The notes under the pieces: generated by a model
Database searches by the model: none
Seen by the model: only the letters and a program-made list of their open reading frames with translations
Told to the model about the DNA's origin: nothing
DNA from: Amycolatopsis sp. FDAARGOS 1241
Lineage (GTDB): Bacteria; Actinomycetota; Actinomycetes; Mycobacteriales; Pseudonocardiaceae
Assembly (NCBI RefSeq): GCF_016889705.1
Contig: NZ_CP069526.1
Location: 8,894,001 to 8,958,000, forward strand
Direction: 5' to 3'
DNA length: 64,000 nt
Program-made: the position numbers and the translations under genes
Shown: piece by piece, positions 7,733 to 15,937 of the stretch
Position numbering within the stretch: position 1 is the stretch's first letter
Layout of the letters: each line of letters opens with the position of its first letter

Positions 7733-8710
7733 ATGTACGCGATCACGATCCGCGAACCCGGTGGTCCAGACGTGCTCGAGTGGACCGAGGTCCCCGACCC
7801 GAGCCCCGGCCCCGGTGAGGTCCTGCTCGACGTGGCCGCCAGCGCGGTGAACCGCGCCGATCTGCTGCAACGCCAGGGCAACTACCCACCGCCGCCCGGG
7901 TCGAGCGAGATCATCGGGCTCGAGTGTTCGGGCACGATCGCGGAGCTCGGCGAGGGGGTCGAAGGCTGGCAGGTCGGCGACGAGGTGTGCGCACTGCTCG
8001 CCGGCGGCGGCTACGCGCAGCGCGTGGTGGTCCCCGCCGGTCAGCTGCTGCCCGTGCCGGCCGAGGTCGAAACGCTCGCGGCGGCCGGGCTGCCGGAGGT
8101 CGCGTGCACGGTGTGGGCCAACGTCGTGATGCACGCCGGGCTGTCGGAGGGCGAGCTGCTGCTCGTGCACGGCGGCGCGGGCGGCATCGGCACCCACGCG
8201 ATCCAGGTGGGCAAGGCGCTCGGCGCGACGGTCGCCGTCACCGCGGGTTCGCCGGAGCGGCTCGAACGCTGCCGTCAGCTCGGCGCTGACCTCGCGATCA
8301 ACTACAAGGAGCAGGACTTCGTCGAGGTGCTGCGCGCCGAAGGTCTCGGCGCCGACGTCATCCTCGACAACATGGGCGCGAAGTACCTCGACCGCAACGT
8401 CCAGGCGCTGGCCGCCGACGGCAGGCTCGTGATCATCGGCATGCAGGGCGGGATCAAGGGCGAGCTGAACATCGGCACCCTGCTCGGCAAGCGCGCCAGC
8501 GTGTTCGCGGCCGGCTTGCGGTTCCGGCCGCTGGAGCAGAAGGCCGCCATCGTCTCGTCCGTGCGCGAAGGACTGTGGCCGCTGGTCGAAGACGGTTCCG
8601 TGAAGCCGATCATCGGCCAGGTCGTGCCGATGGCCGAGGCCGCCGAGGCGCACCGCATGCTCGACGCCGGTGAGGTGTTCGGCAAGGTGCTGCTGGCGGC
8701 GAGGTCCTAA
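7733..8710 (+). CDS. NAD(P)H-quinone oxidoreductase, PIG3 type (zinc-free MDR)
   Basis: A 325-residue zinc-independent medium-chain reductase. The PIG3-type N-terminus MYAITIREPGGPDVLEW, the segment NRADLLQRQGNYPPPPG and the nucleotide-binding HGGAGGIGTHAIQ are diagnostic. No zinc ligands are present. It is the counterpart of mycobacterial Rv3777, and the next gene corresponds to Rv3778c, so the pair is conserved. The ATG at 7733 is chosen over upstream frames because the family starts exactly there. It converges with the next gene with a 4-nt overlap. Confidence 0.9.
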   Translation: MYAITIREPGGPDVLEWTEVPDPSPGPGEVLLDVAASAVNRADLLQRQGNYPPPPGSSEIIGLECSGTIAELGEGVEGWQVGDEVCALLAGGGYAQRVVVPAGQLLPVPAEVETLAAAGLPEVACTVWANVVMHAGLSEGELLLVHGGAGGIGTHAIQVGKALGATVAVTAGSPERLERCRQLGADLAINYKEQDFVEVLRAEGLGADVILDNMGAKYLDRNVQALAADGRLVIIGMQGGIKGELNIGTLLGKRASVFAAGLRFRPLEQKAAIVSSVREGLWPLVEDGSVKPIIGQVVPMAEAAEAHRMLDAGEVFGKVLLAARS

Positions 8711-9906
8711 CGCAGCTCTTCCAGCACTCGCACGAGCTGGTTGATCTCGAAGACGTTGGAGTAGTGCGCGAGCCCGATGCGCACTGCTCCGCCGACTTCG
8801 CCCACCCCGAGCGACGCGAAGACGCCGGCGGACCCGTCGTCGGCGAAGGCGCACAGGCCTTGCGAAGCGAGGAACTCCGCGACCTCCGGCGCTTTCTTGC
8901 CCTGGACGGCGAAGGCGAGCGCGGGGATACGGCGCATCGCGTCGCCGATCACCATCACGTGGCGCAGCGAGCGCAGCTCCGTGGACAGCTGGGCGAGCAG
9001 GCCCGCGTGGTACGACTTCGCTGAGCCGAGCGACGTCACGAGCCGTTCGCGGCGCGAGCCCGACGCGGCGTCGTCGAGGCCGGCGAGGTAGTCGATGGAG
9101 GCGACGACGCCCGCGAGCAGCGGGTAGGCGTGTGGTCCGAGCTCGAGGCGCGCGGCGCCGCGGGCGGCCGGGTCGAGCGAAACGGACGGGATGCGTTCGA
9201 GCAGTTCTGGGTCGCGGAACACGAGCGCGCCGACCGACGGCCCGCCCCACGCCTGCGCGGACACCACCATCACGTCGGCGCCCAGCTCCTGCAGGTCCAG
9301 CGGTACGAACGGCGCGGCGTACGTCGCGTCGGCCACCACGAGCGCGCCGACCCGCTTGGCGAACTCGATGACCGTCGGCACGTCGGGGCGCGTGCCGACC
9401 GAACCGGACGCCAACGTGACCGCGACGGCCTTGGTGCGCGCGGACACCAGGTTCTCGTACTGCCACGCCGGCAGCTCGCACGTCTCGATGTCGATCTCGC
9501 CCCAGCGCACGACCGCGCCCACGCGCTTCGCGGCACGTTGCCACGGCGCGAGGTTCGCCTCTTCGTCGAGCCGGGACACCACGACCTCGTCGCCGATCGT
9601 CCAGCGCTCGGCGAGCGCGTCGACGAGGCGGCGCAGCATCACCGGCGCGCTCGGCCCGAGCACGACGGCAGCCGGGTCCGCGCCGACCAGGTCGGCCACG
9701 GCCCGGCGGGCTGCGGTGACAATGCTCTCCGCACGCTGTGAGGCCGGAAACGCTCCGCCCGGCCCCGACACCGGGGCACGCATCGCCGTGGAAACGGCCG
9801 AGGCGACCTGTTCCGGGACGAGCATTCCGGCGGCGCCGTCGAAGTGAATCCAGCCGTCACCCAGCGCGGGGAACAACCCACGGATACGAGCGACGTCGAA
9901 CGCCAT
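8707..9906 (-). CDS. Cysteine desulfurase-like protein lacking the PLP lysine
   Basis: The 399-residue product has the fold-type I aminotransferase layout of SufS/Csd-like proteins and matches the position of mycobacterial Rv3778c. Recognisable parts are FDGAAGMLVP near the N-terminus, GDEVVVSRLDEEANLAPW, and VADATYAAPFVPLDLQELGAD, with the Asp that would hold the PLP ring nitrogen at 193. The Schiff-base lysine region, usually S(A/G)xKxxGP, reads SAQAWGGP at 216-223, so Ala219 replaces the lysine. The His that stacks on PLP is Tyr196. The protein is full length and the frame intact, so it has probably changed function rather than decayed. The usual annotation as a desulfurase is likely wrong. 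Confidence 0.85.
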   Translation of the reverse strand: MAFDVARIRGLFPALGDGWIHFDGAAGMLVPEQVASAVSTAMRAPVSGPGGAFPASQRAESIVTAARRAVADLVGADPAAVVLGPSAPVMLRRLVDALAERWTIGDEVVVSRLDEEANLAPWQRAAKRVGAVVRWGEIDIETCELPAWQYENLVSARTKAVAVTLASGSVGTRPDVPTVIEFAKRVGALVVADATYAAPFVPLDLQELGADVMVVSAQAWGGPSVGALVFRDPELLERIPSVSLDPAARGAARLELGPHAYPLLAGVVASIDYLAGLDDAASGSRRERLVTSLGSAKSYHAGLLAQLSTELRSLRHVMVIGDAMRRIPALAFAVQGKKAPEVAEFLASQGLCAFADDGSAGVFASLGVGEVGGAVRIGLAHYSNVFEINQLVRVLEELR

Positions 9907-10020
9907 GGTGACACCGTACGGACGTGCGGTTTAGCGGTTACCGCGGGGTTCGGGTCCGGGTCCGGCGAGGGACTACCCTCGGGGGCGCACGTACGAGACC
10001 TGTTGACGGGGATGGAGCAC

Positions 10021-10581
10021 ATGAGCGAGCCGAACCGCCGCGAACCTTCCGACGCCGAGACCCCTCACGTGGTGGTCGTCGGCCCCGACGGAGTCCCGGT
10101 CGGCAGCGCCCCAGTGAACGCCGAGGCCCCCGAAGAAGGCGTCGGTGACCTGGTCGAAGAACCGGCCAAGGTGATGCGCATCGGGACGATGATCAAGCAG
10201 CTCCTGGAGGAGGTCCGCGCCGCCCCGCTGGACGACGCCAGCCGGAACCGGGTGCGGGAGATCCACGAGACCTCGGTGCGTGAGCTGCAGGAGGCGCTGG
10301 CGCCCGAGCTGCGCGAGGAGCTGGAACGCCTGGTCCGGCCGTTCACGGAGGACACGACTCCGTCGGATGCCGAACTGCGGATCGCGCAGGCGCAACTGGT
10401 GGGGTGGCTGGAGGGCCTGTTCCACGGCATCCAGACGGCGTTGTTCGCCCAGCAGATGGCGGCCCGCGTCCAGCTGGAACAGATGCGGCGCGGATTGCCA
10501 GCCGGGCCGTCGGGGATGCCCGGGCGGCCCGGGCCGGATGGTCATGGGCCGGGGATCAGCGGGACTGGGCAGTACCTCTGA
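10021..10581 (+). CDS. bpa: Bacterial proteasome activator Bpa/PafE
   Basis: A 186-residue helical protein matching Rv3780. The N-terminal 55 residues are disordered; a four-helix region follows (PAKVMRIGTMIKQLLEEVR, LREELERLVRPF, AQAQLVGWLEGLFHGIQTAL), then a Gly/Pro-rich linker and the terminal GQYL motif that docks into the 20S proteasome. Bpa forms dodecameric rings that open the proteasome gate without ATP. GGAG lies about 5 nt before the ATG at 10021; an alternative ATG is at 10012. Its presence implies a proteasome in this organism. A terminator-like hairpin follows at 10632. Confidence 0.92.
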   Translation: MSEPNRREPSDAETPHVVVVGPDGVPVGSAPVNAEAPEEGVGDLVEEPAKVMRIGTMIKQLLEEVRAAPLDDASRNRVREIHETSVRELQEALAPELREELERLVRPFTEDTTPSDAELRIAQAQLVGWLEGLFHGIQTALFAQQMAARVQLEQMRRGLPAGPSGMPGRPGPDGHGPGISGTGQYL

Positions 10582-10631
10582 CGGGTCTGTGACGGGTTTG
10601 TGAGGGCTGGCTGTCTGGGGTTTTGTGGGCT

Positions 10632-10664
10632 GAGGGGACCGTTCGCTGGGCGAATGGTCCCCTC
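10632..10664 (+). terminator. Terminator-like hairpin after bpa
   Basis: GAGGGGACCGTTCG (10632-10645) pairs with CGAATGGTCCCCTC (10651-10664) through 14 positions with one G-U wobble and a 5-nt loop. It lies 50 nt after the bpa stop. Its right arm is almost identical to the repeated motif of the array that begins here. Confidence 0.7.
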
Positions 10665-11220
10665 GGGCCGTTTGGTGGGTGTGCCGGTGGTCCTTTCGCG
10701 CCGTTGGTCCGGCGCTGGTCCGGCACGATTGGTCCCTTCTCGCTGCCGGCCGATCGCGAGCGGTCCCATCGCGCTGGTGGGCAGCCGCGAACGGTCCAGT
10801 CGCGCTGCCGGCCGGCGCGAACGGTCCAGTCGCGCCCGCTGCAAGGCTGAAATGGACCGCTCTTTCGCCCCGCCGATCACGAACGGTCCCTTCGCGCCTC
10901 GCGCTGGTCATGAACAGTCCCTTCACGCCTCGCGCCTTCACACCTCGCGCGGATTGCCAGCGGTCCCTTCGCGCCTCACGCGGATCACGAACGGTCCCTT
11001 CACGCCTCGCGCGGTCGTGAACCGTCCCTTCGAGCGTCGCGGTCGTGAACGGTCCCGCAGCGCGGCGTGGCGGCGGTCCGCGCGCACCGCAGGTCCCCCG
11101 CGAACGGTCCGCTCGCTCGCCGCGCCGGTCGCGCCTCACGTCGTCGCGAGTGGTCCACTCGCGCCTTGCCGCTATGCACGAAAGGTCCGGCCGCGCGGCC
11201 GGCTGTGCGCGAGCGGTCCA

Positions 11221-11339
11221 GTCGCACCGCCGACCAACGGGAACGGTCCCTTCGCGGCCGCGCCGGTCGCGAACGGTCCACTCGCGCCTCACGTCCAGGT
11301 CGTCGCGAACGGTCCACTCGGACCGTCGGGCTAAGCATG
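11221..11339 (+). repeat. 119-bp direct repeat, copy 1
   Basis: This segment, starting GTCGCACCGCCGACCAACGG and ending GTCGGGCTAAGCATG, recurs 254 nt downstream with a single visible mismatch (GCCTCAC against GCTTCAC). It contains three GAACGGTCC cores. The near identity, against the degenerate background, indicates a recent duplication within the array. Confidence 0.85.
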
Positions 11340-11474
11340 TGGGTGCCAGTGGAACCTTCGGACTGTGCGCGAGAGGTCCGGTCGGACCCCCGACGAGCGC
11401 GAACGGTCCCTTCACGCAGTGCCGGGCGGCGCCAACGGTCCAGTGGCGCCGTCCGGCTACGCGCGAGAAGTCCG

Positions 11475-11593
11475 GTCGCACCGCCGACCAACGGGAACGG
11501 TCCCTTCGCGGCCGCGCCGGTCGCGAACGGTCCACTCGCGCTTCACGTCCAGGTCGTCGCGAACGGTCCACTCGGACCGTCGGGCTAAGCATG
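11475..11593 (+). repeat. 119-bp direct repeat, copy 2
   Basis: Second copy of the segment at 11221-11339, differing at one position. The sequence on either side diverges immediately except for the general repeat motif. Confidence 0.85.
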
Positions 11594-11936
11594 AGGGGTC
11601 CAGCAGTCGCACCGTCTGGCTATGGACGGGGTTCAGTCGCGCGGAGGGTATGCGCGAGGCGTCCAGTCGCACCGTCAGGCTGTGCGCCACACGCACCGGC
11701 AGGCTGTGCGCGAGCGGCCCAGTCACACCGTCGGCGGGCGCGAACGGTCCAATCTCGCAGTGGCAGCGGGAGCGAACCGTCCCCTCGCGCGGTGGCGGCA
11801 TGCGCGAACGGTCCCTACGCGCAGCGGCAGCGAGCGCAAACGGTCCCTTCGCGCGGTCGCCGCAGGCGCGAATGGTCCACTCGCGAAAGGCGTCCCGCCG
11901 CGGAGGAGCACGGGCGTCCCCTCGCTGGGAGCCAGG

Positions 11937-11959
11937 GGTGTGAAGAAACCGTTCACACC
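11937..11959. terminator. Small hairpin at end of repeat array
   Basis: GGTGTGAA (11937-11944) pairs with TTCACACC (11952-11959) around a 7-nt loop, 26 nt beyond the stop of the reverse-strand epoxide hydrolase. It may terminate that gene. The stem is short, so confidence is limited. Confidence 0.4.
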
Positions 11960-11984
11960 AACCATCACAATGCGCTACACGCCG

Positions 11985-13127
11985 CTACAAAGCGCTGAAG
12001 AACTTCCGGATGTCGGCGATCAGCGCGTCCGGCTGTTCGAGAGCCGGGAAGTGGCCGCCGGTCGGGAAGGCGGACCAGTGGACGATGGTGTTCTCCCGCT
12101 CGGCGAGCGCGCGGACCGGCAGGCCGATGTCGTCGGGGAAGACGGCGACGCCCGTGGGCACGGTGCTCGGCGGGACCGGGGCGCCCCACGGGCCCTCCAG
12201 GGCCGCGTAGATGCGGGCCGACGAGTTGGCCGTGGCGGTGAACCAGTAGATGGAGACGTCGGTGAGCAGGTCGTCGCGGTCGATGAGGTCGTGGTCGGTG
12301 TTGGAGAAGGAGCGGAACTTCTCCGCGATCCACGCCAGCTGGCCCACGGGTGAATCAGTGAGGCCGTACGCAAGCGTTTGCGGCTTCGTGGCCTGGATCA
12401 TCGCGTAGCCGGTCCCCGCGTGCTGGAACGCGCGCGACTTCTCCAGCGACCGCTCGGCCGCTGCCAGCGAAACGCCGCTCAGCCCTTCGAGATCCGCCGA
12501 CGAGCGCGCGACCGCGGTGGGCAGCATCGTCACGTGCACCCCCAGCACCCGCGACGGGAACTGCACCCCCAATTCCCGCGAGATCAAGGCACCCCAGTCC
12601 CCGCCGTGGGTGCCGAACCGCGGGTAGCCCAGCGCGCTCATCAGCTCGGCCCACGCCCGCGCCCCGCGTGCCGGCCCCCAGCCGCGGTCGCGGGTCGGGC
12701 CGGAGAAGCCGAAGCCGGGGATGGAGGGGACCACGAGGTGGAACGCGGTGCGCGGGTCCCCGCCGTACGCGCGGGGGTCCGCGAGCGGTCCGATCACGTC
12801 CAGGAACTCCACCGCCGAACCCGGCCAGCCGTGCGTCAGGAGCAACGGCGTGGCGTCCTCCTCGGGCGAGCGGACGTGCAGGAAGTGCACCCGCGTGCCG
12901 TCGATCTCGGTCGTGAACTGCGGGAACCCGTTGAGCCGCTCCTCGGCCGCCCGCCAGTCGAACCGAAGCCGCCAGTGCTCGGCGAGGTCACGCACCTCGT
13001 CCACCGGGATTCCCAGCTCCCAGCCGACGCCCTCGGGCTGGTCCGGCCAGCGCGTCCGAGCCAGCCGCGTGTGGAGGTCGTCGAGATCTTCCTGCGGGAC
13101 GTCTACGCGAAACGGAGTGAACTTCAT
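11985..13127 (-). CDS. Epoxide hydrolase (EHN-type alpha/beta hydrolase)
   Basis: A 380-residue protein. The N-terminal EHN domain (VPQEDLDDLHTRLARTRWPD, GWELGIP) is typical of juvenile-hormone/microsomal-type epoxide hydrolases. The alpha/beta hydrolase core has the oxyanion motif HGWPGS at about 99-104, the nucleophile Asp177 in GGDWGA, and the catalytic His in GGHFPALEQP near the C-terminus. The ATG at 13127 gives the normal family N-terminus (MKFTPFRV). It lies downstream of pseG on the same strand with 58 nt between them, but its role is probably unrelated to sugar synthesis. Confidence 0.9.
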   Translation of the reverse strand: MKFTPFRVDVPQEDLDDLHTRLARTRWPDQPEGVGWELGIPVDEVRDLAEHWRLRFDWRAAEERLNGFPQFTTEIDGTRVHFLHVRSPEEDATPLLLTHGWPGSAVEFLDVIGPLADPRAYGGDPRTAFHLVVPSIPGFGFSGPTRDRGWGPARGARAWAELMSALGYPRFGTHGGDWGALISRELGVQFPSRVLGVHVTMLPTAVARSSADLEGLSGVSLAAAERSLEKSRAFQHAGTGYAMIQATKPQTLAYGLTDSPVGQLAWIAEKFRSFSNTDHDLIDRDDLLTDVSIYWFTATANSSARIYAALEGPWGAPVPPSTVPTGVAVFPDDIGLPVRALAERENTIVHWSAFPTGGHFPALEQPDALIADIRKFFSAL

Positions 13128-13185
13128 ACCCGCAACGCTACGAACCATCCAGGACAGTTCCGGTCCTCGATCGCCACCGAGTTTC

Positions 13186-14157
13186 TCAATACGCCGCGAG
13201 AACGTCGAGGACCCGGTCGGCGCCGAGTCCGTCCACAGTAGACGCGGCAGCACCGGACAAAGAGGACCGCAAACGAGCGTCCGTCAGCAACCCCCGCAGC
13301 GCGGAAATCACCGATGGCAACCGCTGCGCCAGAGTCGCCGCCTCGCCCAAGCCGGCGGCAAGCCCGAGGCCCAGCGCCGCGCGGTACCCGGGGACCTGGT
13401 TGTCCACGAGTTGCACCGCGGCGGTCGGGACGCCGAGGCAGCAGAGTTCGAGAAAGGTCACGCCCGAAGCGCTCACGGCGACATCCGTCGTGGCCAGCAG
13501 GTCGAGCAGGCCGGGATGCGGCGCGGCGACGCGAACCACCTGGCCTTCCACCAGCTCGGGCACCACCGGCTCACCACGGACCACGGCGTCGGCGACGAAC
13601 GGCAACCCCGTGTCCGAGAGCGCGCGCAGCAGCAGCCCCACCGTTTCAGCCCAGTCCGCGCCGCCCAGCACGACGGTCACGTGCGGCGGCGTGCCGAAGT
13701 CCCGGCCCGAGCGGCGAGCACGCGTCCGCAGGACCACGTCCCGCAGAGCGGTGTACGAAACGCCCCGCAGCAGCACGCCCGAACCGTCCGCGGGGCGCGG
13801 TCCGGGCGTGAGCCCGGAGTCGACGACGACGTCGGCAGGGCGGCGGCCGAAGGTGTCGTCCTCGATGGACACGAGGAGGGCGCCCGCCGCGTTGACCTCG
13901 CCGCGCACGTCGCCCACCGAGTAGTGGTCCACCAGCACCGCGTCGAACCCGGAGGCCAGCGACTCCCACGGTGAAACCGGCACGTGCGTGACGGGCAGTT
14001 CGTCGAGGCGCGAAGCCAGCCACTCGGCGTTGTCCGTGCGACCGGCGAAGCAGACCTCCCAGCCCCGGGCGATCGCGCGCTCCGCGTACGCGACAACCCG
14101 CGCGATGTGGCCCGCGCCGATCGTCGGCGATGCGTCGGCGCGCAGCAGCAGCTTCAC
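13186..14157 (-). CDS. pseG: PseG/SpsG-like UDP-sugar hydrolase (nonulosonic acid pathway)
   Basis: A 323-residue GT-B fold protein that should remove UDP from UDP-2,4-diacetamido-2,4,6-trideoxy-L-altrose. It starts at a GTG overlapping the previous stop (GTGA). The N-terminus LLLRADASPTIGAGHIAR holds the GxGHxxR motif with the catalytic His of PseG. Further on are VDHYSVG and VVLGGAD, and the C-terminal SGVTFLELCCLGVPTAAVQLVDNQ, the UDP-binding region shared with MurG-like enzymes. It is translationally coupled to the cytidylyltransferase gene. Substrate stereochemistry cannot be proven from sequence. Confidence 0.87.
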   Translation of the reverse strand: MKLLLRADASPTIGAGHIARVVAYAERAIARGWEVCFAGRTDNAEWLASRLDELPVTHVPVSPWESLASGFDAVLVDHYSVGDVRGEVNAAGALLVSIEDDTFGRRPADVVVDSGLTPGPRPADGSGVLLRGVSYTALRDVVLRTRARRSGRDFGTPPHVTVVLGGADWAETVGLLLRALSDTGLPFVADAVVRGEPVVPELVEGQVVRVAAPHPGLLDLLATTDVAVSASGVTFLELCCLGVPTAAVQLVDNQVPGYRAALGLGLAAGLGEAATLAQRLPSVISALRGLLTDARLRSSLSGAAASTVDGLGADRVLDVLAAY

Positions 14158-14891
14158 TGGCCGAGCTTCTTCTGCTCGACGTGCTCGTTCAGCGCCACCA
14201 GGTCCGGCCGCGCCCGCAGCAGCGCCACCACGGCCTGCCACGACGCCGGCTGATCCCCCAGCGCGTCGACGACCGCGGCGATCAGCTCCCAGTCTTCGGG
14301 GGTGTCGAGCGTGACGCGCAGGTCGTCGGCCGGCGGCGTCACCACCACGCCCGTGCACGTGTACCGAAGCGGCTGCCGGTAGATCCCCGACGTCACGTGC
14401 TCGCGGTCCGGCCCCTGCGCCACCGCGACCTGCTCGGCGAGCACGGCCGCCCGCACCAGCTCCGCGTCGAACCCGCGCGGCAGCGTCCGCACCAGCGTGG
14501 TGCTCACGTAGTCGAGCGCGGGCTCCGCGCGCCACACCGCGGTCAGGCGGCCGATCAGCGCGGGGTCGAGCAGCGGACAGTCGGCGGTGAGCCGGACCAC
14601 CGCGTCGGCCGGGTACTGCTCGAGCGCCACGCCGAAGCGCGCCACGACGTCGTCGAGCGGGCCACGCGCGACCAGCGCGCCACACCGCGAAGCCTCCGCG
14701 GCGACGGCATCGTCGTCAGCCGCGTCCGAAGTGGCCACCACGACCCGGTCGACGCCGGGCGCGGCGGCCGCCGCGCGCACGACCCAGCCGAGCACGCTGC
14801 GCCCGGCGAGCGGCCGCAGCACCTTGCCCGGCAGCCGCGTGGACGAAGACCGGGCCTGGATCACGGCGTTGACGCCGAGGCCATCACGCAT
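14154..14891 (-). CDS. SpsF/PseF-like cytidylyltransferase
   Basis: A 245-residue nucleotidyltransferase of the SpsF (COG1861) type. The nucleotide-binding signature is AVIQARSSSTRLPGKVL, followed by the metal-site region LTADCPLLDP and LDTPEDWELI. In Bacillus spsE-F-G clusters such proteins accompany a NeuB-like synthase and a PseG-like hydrolase, so it probably supplies CMP activation here in place of the NeuA-like PseF. The start may be the ATG at 14891 or 14900; neither has a good ribosome binding site. The promoter region of about 60 nt is shared with divergent pseB. Confidence 0.82.
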   Translation of the reverse strand: MRDGLGVNAVIQARSSSTRLPGKVLRPLAGRSVLGWVVRAAAAAPGVDRVVVATSDAADDDAVAAEASRCGALVARGPLDDVVARFGVALEQYPADAVVRLTADCPLLDPALIGRLTAVWRAEPALDYVSTTLVRTLPRGFDAELVRAAVLAEQVAVAQGPDREHVTSGIYRQPLRYTCTGVVVTPPADDLRVTLDTPEDWELIAAVVDALGDQPASWQAVVALLRARPDLVALNEHVEQKKLGQ

Positions 14892-14953
14892 GGGTGACAT
14901 GATGGCCTGCGGCAACGCGCCAGGACCCAGTACCCCAACCGCGGAGGTCATCG

Positions 14954-15937
14954 ATGTCCGAGCTGGACGGCTCCAGCATCCTGCTCACCGGCGGGACCGG
15001 CTCGTTCGGCAAGGCGTTCATCACCCACGCCCTCGCCGAGCTGAACCCCAGCCGGCTGGTCGTGCTCTCCCGCGACGAGCTGAAGCAGTACGAAGCTCGC
15101 CAGCTGTTCGACGACGACCCGCGGCTGCGCTGGTTCATCGGCGACGTCCGCGACCGCCGTCGTCTCGAGCGCGCCATGCACGGCGTCGACTACGTCGTGC
15201 ACGCCGCGGCGCTCAAGCAGGTGGACACGGGTGAATACAACCCGTTCGAGTTCGTCCAGACCAACGTGATGGGCTCGCAGAACGTGATCGAGGCCGCGAT
15301 CGACACCGGCGTGAAGAAGGTCGTCGCGCTGTCGACGGACAAGGCGTCGAGCCCGATCAACCTCTACGGCGCCACCAAGCTGTGCGCCGACCGGATGTTC
15401 ATCAGCGGCAACCACTACGCGGCCACCCACCCCACGCGGTTCTCCGTGGTGCGCTACGGCAACGTCATGGGCTCGCGCGGCAGCGTGATCCCGTTCTTCC
15501 GCAAGCTCGCCGCGCAGGGCGAGTCGCTGCCGATCACGCACAAGGACATGACGCGGTTCTGGATCACGCTGCCGCAGGCCGTGCGGTTCGTGGTCGACTC
15601 CTTCGACCAGATGCACGGCGGCGAGCTGTACGTGCCGCGGATCCCGAGCATGCGGCTCGTCGACCTCGCGCAGGCCATCGCGCCGGGGTCGCCGATGCAC
15701 GAGGTCGGCGTGCGCCCCGGGGAAAAGCTGCACGAGGAGATGATCGCGCCCGACGACGCACGCCGGACGGTGCAGCTGCCCGACCGCTACGTCGTCCAGC
15801 CGCACCTCGCGGGCTGGGGCTACGAGCCGCCGGCCGACGGCAAGCCGATGCCGGACGGGTTCGCGTACCGCTCGGACACCAACGACCTGTGGCTCGAAGC
15901 CGACGAACTGCGCAAGCTGGTCGAACAGTATGCCTGA
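14954..15937 (+). CDS. pseB: UDP-GlcNAc 4,6-dehydratase (inverting), PseB
   Basis: A 327-residue extended SDR. It opens with ILLTGGTGSFGKAF (NAD-binding GxxGxxG), carries the PseB-specific STDKASSPINLYGATK motif that holds the catalytic Asp, Lys and Tyr, and ends with the PSMR and GVRPGEKLHE segments typical of PseB/FlaA1. It converts UDP-GlcNAc to the 4-keto-6-deoxy L-arabino-hexulose, the first step of pseudaminic acid synthesis. The stop overlaps the start of pseC by 8 nt, so the two are co-translated. Confidence 0.93.
   Translation: MSELDGSSILLTGGTGSFGKAFITHALAELNPSRLVVLSRDELKQYEARQLFDDDPRLRWFIGDVRDRRRLERAMHGVDYVVHAAALKQVDTGEYNPFEFVQTNVMGSQNVIEAAIDTGVKKVVALSTDKASSPINLYGATKLCADRMFISGNHYAATHPTRFSVVRYGNVMGSRGSVIPFFRKLAAQGESLPITHKDMTRFWITLPQAVRFVVDSFDQMHGGELYVPRIPSMRLVDLAQAIAPGSPMHEVGVRPGEKLHEEMIAPDDARRTVQLPDRYVVQPHLAGWGYEPPADGKPMPDGFAYRSDTNDLWLEADELRKLVEQYA

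Larger units (their letters stand above)
10650..11925. repeat. Array of about 40 degenerate GAACGGTCC-centred repeats, non-coding
   Basis: Between bpa and the epoxide hydrolase the sequence consists of repeats with consensus near GCGAACGGTCC(C/A)(T/C/G)TCGCGC. I counted about 40 recognisable cores by eye, nearly all in the same orientation. Start-to-start distances cluster at 28-33 nt, with some near twice that. Each full unit is an imperfect inverted repeat: arms GCGCGAA and TTCGCGC flank a 6-8 nt centre. Open frames cross the region in several frames on both strands, but their products are only translated repeats (NGPF, ERS). There are no spacers of uniform length and no cas genes. Confidence 0.85.

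Noticed and set aside
6083..9544. A 1153-residue reverse-strand frame
   Set aside because: It crosses the M28 peptidase, the quinone oxidoreductase and the desulfurase-like gene in the wrong frame and is rich in Arg, Ala and Gly, as expected for antisense or shifted frames in high-GC DNA.
10650..11925. CRISPR array
   Set aside because: Repeats are degenerate and nearly contiguous, spacers are not unique or of even length, and no cas genes are nearby.
10600..11998. Long open frames through the repeat array on both strands
   Set aside because: They are open in several frames at once, and the products are only translated repeats (NGPF, ERS, RTV) with no fold or start signals. High GC and lack of stops explain them.
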